Shown here piece after piece: positions 1 through 5,734 of a stretch of 5,734 nt of DNA. The notes under the pieces were generated by a model that was not told the origin of the DNA, did no database searches, and saw only the letters and a program-made list of their open reading frames with translations. Source of the stretch: Pirellulaceae bacterium (GTDB lineage: Bacteria > Planctomycetota > Planctomycetia > Pirellulales > Pirellulaceae); NCBI GenBank assembly GCA_030744095.1, contig JASLRF010000099.1, forward strand, positions 1 to 5,734, written 5' to 3'. Within the stretch, counting starts at the first letter, position 1; each line of letters starts with the position of its first letter. The position numbers and the translations under genes were made by a program.

Positions 1-1555
1 GGTTGCCGGCAATCACTGCGACACGTCCTCCCAGAGGAGGCAGCCGGTTTGGCAGGCGAAGATCGAGCCCGACAAAGTGATGTGGGGATTGCGTTTCATT
101 TCTTAGCAAAGCGACTGGGCGATGAAGATGAGTGACCAGCAAGTCAACGTCGCCGTCGTTGTCGTAGTCTGCGCCGGCCGCACCGCGTCCCAACCAAAGC
201 CCTTCGAAATAGGGTCCGGCGATTGTCGAAATATCCTCAAAACGGCCGCTACCATCGTTGCAGAGTAACTGCGGATGCATCTCGTTGGGCTCTTGTGCAG
301 GACCGAGCACGTGACCGTTGGCCACAAACAGATCTTGCGATCCGTCCAGATCGTAATCGAAGGCGACCGTTCCAAAGCCTAAGGTTTCGAAGCTGGTCGC
401 CGCAATCCGCGTTCGTCGGCTGACGTCATCGAACAGTAGGTCGCCCAAGTTGCGATACAATGTGTTCTTTTGCGAGTAGTAGTGTGTCAAGAAGACATCG
501 ACCATACCATCTCCATCAAAGTCGGCACATGCGACACCCATGCTGGCCTCGTTGTTGCCGTCGACTGAGACGGCGCACCCGGCTGTCCGCGCCACGTTCT
601 CGTACCGCAACTCAGGCCCGGTCCCTGTGCGTCGATAGAGCACGTTTTCAACCATGTCGTTGGCGACGTATATCTCGGGCTTGCCGTCGCCATCAAAATC
701 AGTGACTGAAATTGCCAGGCCTTTGCCGTTAGGGGCAGTCAATCCCAGTGCCTCGGACGCTTCCGTAAACGTGCCGTCGCCATTGTTGAGATAGCCACGA
801 TCTGCGGCAGCGCCGTAGTCGCCGGGGCCGCAGTAACCCCGTTGACCGTTGTACTCGCATACCTTGAGATTGGTGATGTTCAAGTCCAGGTAATTCGTGA
901 CGAAGAGATCCAGCAACGCGTCGTCGTTCAAGTCCACCCAGGCCGGACTCGTGCCCCATTGCGGGTCGCCAACCGCCGCAATGTCGGTGACATTCTGAAA
1001 GGTGCCGTCGCCATTGTTCTTCAACAGCAGATTCGGGCCATAATTGCACACATAGAGATCAGGAAAACCATCGGCATCAAAATCACCGACGCAACAGCCC
1101 TGTCCGAAGCCTCCGTGTCCTGCCGCGGCCTCAATCGTGACGTCATCGAATCGAAAACGACCGTTGCGGAATAAGCGATTTATGTGTTCACTTTGCAGCG
1201 GATCGGGACTCTCCAACGGCCCGCCGTTGACGAGATAGAGATCGAGCCTGCCGTCCAGGTCATAGTCCAGCCAAGCCGCACCGCCACCCATGACCTCCGG
1301 CAGAAAAAAGCGGTCTTCAACTTCATCGTTGAAGAAAGTGAAGTCGATGCCTGATTGTCGCGCGACATCTAAGAACCGTGGGGGCACTTCAGGTGCCAAC
1401 GGTGTAACGCGCAGCGGGACCAAAGTAAGCGGCTGTGGCGCGGCTGGTGTCTCCGGCGACAGCTGGGCAGCTGATGGCTGCTCGCGACACGCCGCAAAGG
1501 AACATGTCGCGAGCAACATCAGTGCCAGATAGACGATACGCTCGCTTTCATTCAC
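1..1555 (-). CDS. CRTAC1-type FG-GAP/VCBS repeat lipoprotein, C-terminus off the left edge
   Basis: One unbroken frame gives 518 residues before the window ends. Residues 1-23 look like a lipoprotein signal: Arg6, a hydrophobic run, then two possible lipobox cysteines, C18 (LATC) and C23 (FAAC). The body is a series of acidic FG-GAP/VCBS loops with D-x-D-x-D-G spacing or close to it, starting near D97, D158, D208, D286, D345, D400 and D463. Such repeats normally fold as a calcium-binding beta-propeller. C233 and C242 sit in the YCGP segment usual in CRTAC1-type proteins. Residues 493-518, ending in GGRVAVIAGN, match the start of an ASPIC/UnbV domain, so roughly 60-80 residues are probably missing. 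I chose GTG at 1555 because it supplies the signal-peptide n-region; in-frame ATG at 1519 would begin inside the hydrophobic core. The ribosome site is weak (GAGAG, 13 bases upstream). It follows a DUF1559 gene by 24 bases, so co-transcription is likely. The ligand is unknown. Confidence 0.92.
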   Translation of the reverse strand, partial: MNESERIVYLALMLLATCSFAACREQPSAAQLSPETPAAPQPLTLVPLRVTPLAPEVPPRFLDVARQSGIDFTFFNDEVEDRFFLPEVMGGGAAWLDYDLDGRLDLYLVNGGPLESPDPLQSEHINRLFRNGRFRFDDVTIEAAAGHGGFGQGCCVGDFDADGFPDLYVCNYGPNLLLKNNGDGTFQNVTDIAAVGDPQWGTSPAWVDLNDDALLDLFVTNYLDLNITNLKVCEYNGQRGYCGPGDYGAAADRGYLNNGDGTFTEASEALGLTAPNGKGLAISVTDFDGDGKPEIYVANDMVENVLYRRTGTGPELRYENVARTAGCAVSVDGNNEASMGVACADFDGDGMVDVFLTHYYSQKNTLYRNLGDLLFDDVSRRTRIAATSFETLGFGTVAFDYDLDGSQDLFVANGHVLGPAQEPNEMHPQLLCNDGSGRFEDISTIAGPYFEGLWLGRGAAGADYDNDGDVDLLVTHLHRPVALLRNETQSPHHFVGLDLRLPNRLPPLGGRVAVIAGN

Positions 1556-1579
1556 GAAGCATTCATGACTCTCGGTGCA

Positions 1580-2659
1580 TCAGTCCGGCAGTCCGACCGA
1601 CTCGCCACCATTCCGCGTACCAAGTGCCCACCATATATCCTGGCTCACGGTGTCCGCGACGCCTCTTACCGAGCCGTCCGCCAAAGCGACGTTCACGGCC
1701 CCCGGATGTTCGCTGGATGCTGACATCAGGTTGCGACCATACCAATCGTCACCACCGTTAAAAATGTGGCAAGATACCTCGTTGGGCATCATGGTGTGGT
1801 TGTAACCATTGCCGGCGCCCATAAAGCTCCAGGCCCAGCCGGCGCCACGCATACGCCAGCGATTGGTGTCAAAATTCGCGCCCCGGCGGAGGCAGTCTTG
1901 ACGCCTGGCGGCTGTGTTGTTGCCGTTGATCCAGCTGTTGACTACCTGATACCTGTGTTGCCGCGGCTCCGACCGGTTCCTTTTGTTCGTATCGCTGATC
2001 ACGAATTCCGCGTAGAGCGCCGTGTTGGCGGTACCATCGGTTACGCTGGCAAACTTGACCATCGGGTCGTTTGTATCCTGGCGTGTGTCGCCAAGCGGAT
2101 ACCGGTTGTCGTAACGCATGAAGGCCACCATCCCGTTCCCCCGCGGAAAGTTCGTATTTGGGCTGTTTCTGCGATGCTCAATGTTCGACGTTCCAGTGTT
2201 GACGGCATACGTGAAGTTGCCGCGCCCCGATTGATGCTCCGTTGGATTCGAAGGACAGTTGAACACGCTCAGCTTCGTGCTCTGCGTCTGGATATTTTGA
2301 TTGCCGTGCCAACCCCAGGGATCGTACGGCGCCTGACGCCAGTTCGTCCGATCATAAGCAGGCTGCTGCTCGAGGAAAGGCAACAACATCACTTTCTCAG
2401 ACCACGACTGGGCTCGTGAGTCCGGGCCACGCTGCCAGGAACTTGCCGTGGCAAACGTCTTATACGTGTCATGGTAGTTGTGTTGGGCGAGCGCGATCTG
2501 CTTCATATTGTTCGTACAAGACATCCGTCTCGCCGCTTCACGGGCGGCCTGAACCGCAGGCAGTAACAACGCAACGAGGATTCCAATAATAGCAATCACG
2601 ACGAGGAGTTCCACGAGCGTGAAACCGAGCCGTTTCCTCAAGAATCTGTTAGCAGTCAT
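1580..2659 (-). CDS. DUF1559 pseudopilin-like protein, copy B (359 aa)
   Basis: The N-terminus is a classical type IV prepilin / type II pseudopilin signal. It has a short basic leader, a cleavage site after G12, F13 as first mature residue, E17 at position +5, and a hydrophobic helix to about residue 36. It continues into the DUF1559 signature around C48 ([17 protein letters not shown]). Near the C-terminus is the H-x9-DG motif, H318 to D328-G329, in the form EHPGAVNVALADG. Length fits the family. A prepilin peptidase would be expected to process it and leave it membrane-anchored or assembled into a pseudopilus; the role of DUF1559 proteins is not established. Start: ATG at 2665 lies one base after the AGGAGG site, whereas ATG at 2659 lies seven bases after it, so 2659 is preferred (the longer form adds Met-Leu). 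It has its own promoter and a leader of about 140 bases, and it precedes the CRTAC1-type lipoprotein gene by 24 bases. It is closely related to copy A at 3164-4282. Confidence 0.95.
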   Translation of the reverse strand: MTANRFLRKRLGFTLVELLVVIAIIGILVALLLPAVQAAREAARRMSCTNNMKQIALAQHNYHDTYKTFATASSWQRGPDSRAQSWSEKVMLLPFLEQQPAYDRTNWRQAPYDPWGWHGNQNIQTQSTKLSVFNCPSNPTEHQSGRGNFTYAVNTGTSNIEHRRNSPNTNFPRGNGMVAFMRYDNRYPLGDTRQDTNDPMVKFASVTDGTANTALYAEFVISDTNKRNRSEPRQHRYQVVNSWINGNNTAARRQDCLRRGANFDTNRWRMRGAGWAWSFMGAGNGYNHTMMPNEVSCHIFNGGDDWYGRNLMSASSEHPGAVNVALADGSVRGVADTVSQDIWWALGTRNGGESVGLPD

Positions 2660-2666
2660 CAGCATT

Positions 2667-2672
2667 CCTCCT
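2667..2672 (-). promoter_or_regulatory. Strong ribosome binding site that selects the second ATG of DUF1559 copy B
   Basis: AGGAGG on the minus strand is a perfect Shine-Dalgarno core. Two in-frame ATGs follow, at 2665 (one base away) and 2659 (seven bases away). Only the second has workable spacing, so it is the probable start. Confidence 0.85.
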
Positions 2673-2701
2673 TAAGAAGTTAGATGATGCGAATACAAAA
2701 C

Positions 2702-2787
2702 GGGAGAAAACCAATAGAATGAAACGTACAAGAAGTGTTTGACCGTTGCCGAGATATGAAGGGAGAAAACCCAGCAAATCGAAACGT
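2702..2787. repeat. Two-copy direct repeat in the leader of DUF1559 copy B
   Basis: Plus-strand unit: GGGAGAAAACC, then 8 or 9 variable bases, then GAAACGT. Copy one spans 2702-2727 and copy two spans 2761-2787, so the units start 59 bases apart. Both lie between the predicted promoter (2834-2806) and the start codon, so they would be in the transcript as ACGTTTC...GGTTTTCTCCC. They are not present upstream of DUF1559 copy A. Possible roles are a binding site for a regulatory protein or RNA; the sequence alone does not decide. Confidence 0.6.
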
Positions 2788-2805
2788 TAGAAACATCTAG
2801 CTGTT

Positions 2806-2834
2806 AAGATAAATACGAATAAATCTAATGTCAA
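2806..2834 (-). promoter_or_regulatory. Sigma70-type promoter for DUF1559 copy B and the CRTAC1-type lipoprotein
   Basis: On the minus strand a perfect -35 box TTGACA (2834-2829) is separated by exactly 17 bases from TATCTT (2811-2806), which matches the -10 consensus at four of six positions. The spacer is AT-rich. A start near 2799 would give a leader of about 140 bases before the ATG at 2659. No better pair was seen in the gap. Confidence 0.72.
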
Positions 2835-3163
2835 GTCTGTGGTGCACTTGTTGCGGGGGACCTGCAATGTTCCTGCCGGCGGGTGAAGATCCGCGACCGG
2901 AAGATCACCGATCTTAGCTGTGCCTAGTGACCCCCCGGATGAACAGGTTGCCACACCAATTTGCTAGTGCTTTGTCAAAGCTTGAAAGTGGGGTAAGCAT
3001 CTTGCTCGCCTTGGGCTTGATATCCATAAATCGCAAGCTGGAAGCTCTCGCCACAGAATCACCAACCCAAAACCAGAATTGGACAGATTGTCAGCCGCCA
3101 AGGTCTTCCAGCTCAATAATGGCGTGCGATATCTCACACGAGGCTTTCATTGTTCTCGGCGAA
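2835..3163. other. Intergenic stretch after DUF1559 copy A, no supported gene
   Basis: These 329 bases lie between the stop of DUF1559 copy A and the promoter of copy B. The plus-strand frame from 2927 runs into the C-terminal coding region of copy A in antisense and resembles no family. Minus-strand frames of 37 codons (3027-2914) and 19 codons lack a convincing ribosome site. I found short inverted repeats (2882-2915 and GCTTTG/CAAAGC at 2969-2981) but no hairpin followed by a T-run on the minus strand. Copy A therefore has no visible intrinsic terminator, and readthrough into the next unit is possible. Confidence 0.6.
2882..2915. repeat. Cluster of AAGATC half-sites forming overlapping inverted repeats
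   Basis: GAAGATC occurs at 2885-2891 and again at 2900-2906. The second copy pairs with inverted GATCTT at 2910-2915 around a three-base centre. The outer arms GGTGA (2882-2886) and TCACC (2905-2909) also pair. No T-run follows on either strand, so it is not an obvious intrinsic terminator. It ends about 50 bases upstream of the -35 box at 2834, a reasonable place for an operator or activator site. This is inference only. Confidence 0.4.
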
Positions 3164-4282
3164 TCAATCTGGGAGTCTTCCCGGTTCGCCACCATTACGC
3201 GTGCCAAGTGCCCACCATATATCCAAGTCCACAGTTTCCGTGACGCTTCTTACCGAGCCGTCCGCCATCGCGACGTTCACGCCACCTGGATGTTCGCTGG
3301 ACGCTGACATAAGGTTGCGGCCATACCAGTCGTCGCCACCATTGAAATTGAAACAAGATCGCTCGTTGGGCATCATGGTGTGATTGTAACCATTGCCTGT
3401 ACCCGGGTGGCTCCAGGCCCAGCCTGCGCCACGCTGACGCCATCGAGTAGGTTCGTCAAAGACGGCACCCGTCTGATTCAAGCAATCGAGACGCGTTAGT
3501 AGAGTGTTGCCGTTGTTCCTCAATCCTACCCAACGATTGTACACCTGAAACTTTTGCTGCCGTCTGTCTGTCAAATCCCTCTTGGTCAGATCCGAGATCA
3601 CAAATTCCGAGTAGAAGGCCGTGTTGGCGGTGCCATCTGTAACGCTTGAGAATCTGACGATAGCGTCGTTCGTATCTTTCCTTGGGTCGCTAAACAGAAA
3701 ACGAGAGTCGTACCGCATGAAGGCCACCATGCCGTTCCCTCGAGCGTCGCCAGGAACGGTGATGCCCGTATTCTGGCTGTTTATCCGATGCGAAACGTGT
3801 GACGTTCCAGTGTTGACGGCATACGTAAAATTGGCACGTCCCCCCAGATGTTCGTTCGAATTCGAGGGGCAGTTGAATAACCCAAGCTTGACGCTCTGCG
3901 TCTGGATGTTCTGATTGCCGTGCCAACCCCAGGGATCGTACGGAGCTTGATACCAATTGATCAGATCATAGGAGTTTTGCTGCTCGACGTAAGGCAACAA
4001 CATCACTTTCTCAGACCATGATTGGATTCGTGAGTCTCCAACAGTACCACCGCGATGCCAAGAACTTGCCGTGGCAAACGCCTTGAATGTGGCATGGTAG
4101 TTGTGTTGGGCGAGCGCGATCTGCTTCATGTTGTTCGTACAAGACATCCGTCTCGCCGCTCCGCGCGCCGCCTGAACAGCGGGCAGTAACAAGGCCACCA
4201 GGATTCCAATGATGGCAATCACGACAAGGAGTTCCACGAGCGTAAACCCCTGCCGTCCTCTCTGGAACTTGCTAGACATCAT
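3164..4282 (-). CDS. DUF1559 pseudopilin-like protein, copy A (372 aa)
   Basis: The architecture matches copy B residue for residue at the N-terminus: basic leader, cleavage expected after G12, F13, E17 at +5, and a hydrophobic helix to about residue 36, followed by the [17 protein letters not shown] block from S47. The C-terminal H-x9-DG motif is H331 to D341-G342, and the last 43 residues closely match those of copy B. Insertions relative to copy B fall mainly in the middle, near residues 75-80, 175-185 and 250-275, where such proteins usually vary. It starts with two adjacent ATGs (4282 and 4279); AGGAGA at 4294-4289 is six bases before the first, which I use. Its own promoter (4348-4320) sits directly behind the terminator of the preceding unit. 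Membrane or pseudopilus location is expected from the prepilin signal; function beyond that is unknown. Confidence 0.95.
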   Translation of the reverse strand: MMSSKFQRGRQGFTLVELLVVIAIIGILVALLLPAVQAARGAARRMSCTNNMKQIALAQHNYHATFKAFATASSWHRGGTVGDSRIQSWSEKVMLLPYVEQQNSYDLINWYQAPYDPWGWHGNQNIQTQSVKLGLFNCPSNSNEHLGGRANFTYAVNTGTSHVSHRINSQNTGITVPGDARGNGMVAFMRYDSRFLFSDPRKDTNDAIVRFSSVTDGTANTAFYSEFVISDLTKRDLTDRRQQKFQVYNRWVGLRNNGNTLLTRLDCLNQTGAVFDEPTRWRQRGAGWAWSHPGTGNGYNHTMMPNERSCFNFNGGDDWYGRNLMSASSEHPGGVNVAMADGSVRSVTETVDLDIWWALGTRNGGEPGRLPD

Positions 4283-4319
4283 TTACGATCTCCTTATAGA
4301 TAAAGATATGTGAGTTGAT

Positions 4320-4348
4320 ACGTTAAAGGCGCAGGAGCCGAAAGTCAA
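4320..4348 (-). promoter_or_regulatory. Sigma70-like promoter for DUF1559 copy A
   Basis: On the minus strand, TTGACT (4348-4343, five of six consensus positions) is followed after 17 bases by TAACGT (4325-4320, three of six). A start near 4313 would leave about 30 bases of leader containing the AGGAGA site. The -35 box overlaps the tail of the upstream terminator's T-tract. The AT-rich stretch between 4315 and 4295 also contains TATCTT, so the exact -10 is uncertain. Confidence 0.55.
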
Positions 4349-4349
4349 G

Positions 4350-4376
4350 AAAAAATACCACCCCGGGGGGCGGTAT
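4350..4376 (-). terminator. Intrinsic terminator ending the CRTAC1-EF-hand unit
   Basis: Read on the minus strand, ATACC (4376-4372) pairs with GGTAT (4359-4355). The stem is extended inward by one G-U pair and three C-G pairs, leaving a four-base loop. A TTTTT run follows at once (4354-4350), then CTT. This is a GC-rich hairpin plus U-tract about 100 bases past the stop of the EF-hand gene. On the plus strand the hairpin has no T-run, so it acts in the minus direction only. Confidence 0.8.
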
Positions 4377-4479
4377 CGTTCGGTTACGCGCAGTTTGGTC
4401 GTATGCGTGCAGTGGACTGCCATTTCGTCTGATCTCCCCCCGCGGACCTTACCCATGGTTAGAATCTACTCCGGCCGCC

Positions 4480-5277
4480 TCATCGCGAAAACGCCTGCTT
4501 GAGTTCGTCTCGCCCGACTAGACCATCTTCATTTGCGTCGGCTTGCCGGATACGGTCGGCTCGCTCCCCTTCGATAGCCTGCATTTCTTCATTGGAAAGC
4601 CGGTCATCGTCGTCCTTGTCGTAGTTGTCGAACACCCGCCCGACGATCGCCTCTGGATCGAACCCAGCGCCGCCGCCAGCTTGCCGACCCCCACCGCCCC
4701 CGCGCCCGCCCCCGCCCCCGCGTCCGCCGCTTGGCCGTTCTGGTGGGTCGCCTTCCAGCTTGAGAACATACTCGTTCTCAGTGGCCACTCGGGAGACAAC
4801 GATCCGTAGCGGAGTGGTATCAAGCGACGCATATTTCGCTGGCGTTAAGAGGGGCGGAGCAGCCGGCGCATTGATAATCTCGCTGGCGGTAACCACCACT
4901 TGATGTTCGCCCGCGTAGGCCCCATCGATGTAGCCATCGATATCGGTCCGCAATGTAAACCGCCCCTGCTCGTCCGTCCACCCGACGGAGCTACGTAGAT
5001 TGCCATTGGTATGGCGAGTGCTGATCTGCGCGCCGGCCAGGGGCTTCCCCTGGTACATGACCTGTCCCGTCGCGGCGACGAGCGGAGGGTTCATCTGGAT
5101 CGCCAGCCAGTTGATGCCATCAAAGAAGCCCACAAAGACGACGATACCACCGCCCAGGAGCAGTATCGGCAATACCAACTTCAGCACGTTTCCAATACGA
5201 AAACCTTGAGTGCTTGTAGGTAGGTCTGAATGCTGAGAATCGGTGTCACTCTCATCGTGTTCGCTGGGTTCGTTCAT
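4480..5277 (-). CDS. Membrane-anchored carboxypeptidase-regulatory-like protein with two EF-hands (265 aa)
   Basis: Residues 1-29 are acidic and hydrophilic. Residues 31-52 form one transmembrane helix, which predicts a cytoplasmic N-terminus and an exported C-terminal part. Residues 68-131 read as the small beta-sandwich seen in planctomycete carboxypeptidase-regulatory-like proteins (GQVMYQGKPLAGAQIS, then TDEQGRFTLRT and GEHQVVVT), followed by the common PAKYASLDTTPLRIVV tail near 146-161. Residues 184-205 are almost all glycine with a few arginines. Two EF-hand loops follow. The first runs D220, D222, D224, S228, E231, with Asp225 in place of the usual Gly. The second, D247, N249, D251, G252, G255, E258, is canonical. 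Calcium binding is expected; no enzyme active site is visible. AGGAGA at 5290-5285 lies seven bases before the ATG. It follows the CRTAC1-type gene by 19 bases and is the last gene before the terminator at 4376. Confidence 0.9.
   Translation of the reverse strand: MNEPSEHDESDTDSQHSDLPTSTQGFRIGNVLKLVLPILLLGGGIVVFVGFFDGINWLAIQMNPPLVAATGQVMYQGKPLAGAQISTRHTNGNLRSSVGWTDEQGRFTLRTDIDGYIDGAYAGEHQVVVTASEIINAPAAPPLLTPAKYASLDTTPLRIVVSRVATENEYVLKLEGDPPERPSGGRGGGGGRGGGGGRQAGGGAGFDPEAIVGRVFDNYDKDDDDRLSNEEMQAIEGERADRIRQADANEDGLVGRDELKQAFSR
4663..4728 (-). repeat. Glycine-coding low-complexity tract in the EF-hand gene
   Basis: Residues 184-205 are encoded by GGN codons in two blocks of five glycines separated by arginine. 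This makes a very G-rich coding strand (C-rich on the plus strand). It reads as a flexible linker between the beta-sandwich and the EF-hands. The near-repetitive DNA could vary in length between strains by slippage in steps of three bases. Confidence 0.75.
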
Positions 5278-5296
5278 CGGTGGTTCTCCTAGCCTA

Positions 5297-5734
5297 CTAT
5301 TTCAGGGAAAATGTTTGCGGCGTGCCGCCAGCACCTAGCGGCTCAACAATGACAGAGGTTGATCCTGGCCGCAAATCGTCGATCACGGAAATGTCACCAC
5401 CGGGCCATTGTATCTCAAAACGAACCTTCTCCGCATCCATTGGCACGGCAAAGATCTTGCGTGGGTCATGGCCAGAGAGATAACTTCCACCGCCCTTGAC
5501 TTGCTGCAGCAGCATCTGGTCATTCCAACGCATGGTAATGGCAGCACCGATCGCATCCCGGTTGTTTCGCGTACCAACAAGCCGCAAGGAATAGGAAGCC
5601 GGTGTTGGAGCCTCGTCCGTGAGACGGTTATTTTGCAATACGGCCGGTGCGGTATCTTGATGTCCCATGACGAGATCCTGGTCACCGTCGTTGTCAAGAT
5701 CCAGAACGCCCAGTGCACGGCCGACATGCGACTT
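5297..5734 (-). CDS. CRTAC1-type protein, C-terminal 145 residues (FG-GAP repeat plus ASPIC/UnbV domain)
   Basis: The frame is open to the right edge; an ATG at 5668 exists but falls in the middle of a repeat and is not the start. The first visible residues contain a complete FG-GAP loop, LDLDNDGDQDL, with D12, D14, D16, D18 and D20 counted from the edge. The ASPIC/UnbV domain follows: LRLVGTRNNRDAIGA, then GGGSYLSGHDPRKIFAVP, and then the WPGGDISVIDDL segment; the protein ends soon after at TAG (5299-5297). This pattern is the usual C-terminus of bacterial CRTAC1-type proteins, which are generally exported beta-propellers. The N-terminus, signal peptide and promoter are outside the window. 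The EF-hand gene starts 19 bases downstream and carries its own good ribosome site, so the two are almost certainly one transcript. Confidence 0.93.
   Translation of the reverse strand, partial: KSHVGRALGVLDLDNDGDQDLVMGHQDTAPAVLQNNRLTDEAPTPASYSLRLVGTRNNRDAIGAAITMRWNDQMLLQQVKGGGSYLSGHDPRKIFAVPMDAEKVRFEIQWPGGDISVIDDLRPGSTSVIVEPLGAGGTPQTFSLK

Noticed and set aside
842..1174. Plus-strand open frame of 110 codons
   Set aside because: Antisense to the FG-GAP repeats of the CRTAC1-type lipoprotein; the repeated acidic codons on the other strand explain its openness.
1..1555. Suspected frameshifts in the left-hand CRTAC1-type gene, because only short ATG-initiated frames appear there
   Set aside because: Translating from GTG 1555 gives one continuous frame to the window edge with regularly spaced repeats; the short frames are out of register.
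1766..2419. Plus-strand open frame of 217 codons
   Set aside because: It lies wholly antisense to DUF1559 copy B, whose frame has clear family motifs, and its translation (rich in Val, Arg, Ala and Pro) resembles no family.
2969..2981. GCTTTG/CAAAGC inverted repeat considered as a terminator for DUF1559 copy A
   Set aside because: The one-base centre cannot form a normal loop and no T-run follows on the minus strand.
2914..3027. Minus-strand 37-codon frame in the spacer
   Set aside because: No Shine-Dalgarno sequence before its ATG and no recognisable motif; a frame this short is expected by chance.
2927..3307. Plus-strand open frame of 126 codons crossing the spacer
   Set aside because: Its 3' part is antisense to the conserved C-terminus of DUF1559 copy A, it has no ribosome site, and its composition is not protein-like.
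4663..4728. C-rich tract considered as a structural RNA or repeat array
   Set aside because: It is explained by glycine codons inside the EF-hand gene, in frame with clear domains on both sides.

Overview
The window looks like chromosomal DNA from a planctomycete, probably Pirellulales-like; this is inferred from gene content. It carries two DUF1559 pseudopilin-like proteins, two FG-GAP/VCBS proteins of the CRTAC1 (ASPIC/UnbV) type, and a membrane-anchored protein with a carboxypeptidase-regulatory-like domain. That combination is typical of Planctomycetota. All five genes lie on the minus strand, so the order of transcription runs from high to low coordinates. I see no RNA gene, insertion sequence, CRISPR array or phage feature.

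Layout in the direction of transcription. (1) 5734-5297: the last 145 residues of a CRTAC1-type protein that enters from the right edge, with one FG-GAP repeat and a full ASPIC/UnbV domain. (2) 5277-4480: a 265-residue single-pass membrane protein with a carboxypeptidase-regulatory-like fold, a glycine-only linker and two EF-hand loops. It starts 19 bases after gene 1. (3) 4376-4350: a hairpin plus U-tract terminator that closes this first unit, with a sigma70-like promoter (4348-4320) directly abutting it. (4) 4282-3164: DUF1559 copy A. (5) 3163-2666: about 500 bases with no convincing gene. They hold small inverted repeats, a strong promoter (2834-2806) and a leader with a two-copy direct repeat. 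(6) 2659-1580: DUF1559 copy B. (7) 1555-1: a CRTAC1-type lipoprotein, 24 bases after copy B, read to residue 518 and cut by the left edge just inside its ASPIC/UnbV domain.

Every product appears to be exported or membrane-anchored: two prepilin-like N-termini, one probable lipoprotein signal, one transmembrane anchor, and one repeat protein whose N-terminus is off-window. Three carry acidic DxDxDG-type loops that usually bind calcium. My inference is a cell-surface or periplasmic module in which DUF1559 pseudopilins are made together with calcium-dependent beta-propeller partners. The two DUF1559 genes are clear paralogues with blocks of nearly identical DNA but unrelated upstream regions, which points to tandem duplication and possible gene conversion. 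The substrate or partner of the module cannot be read from the sequence.
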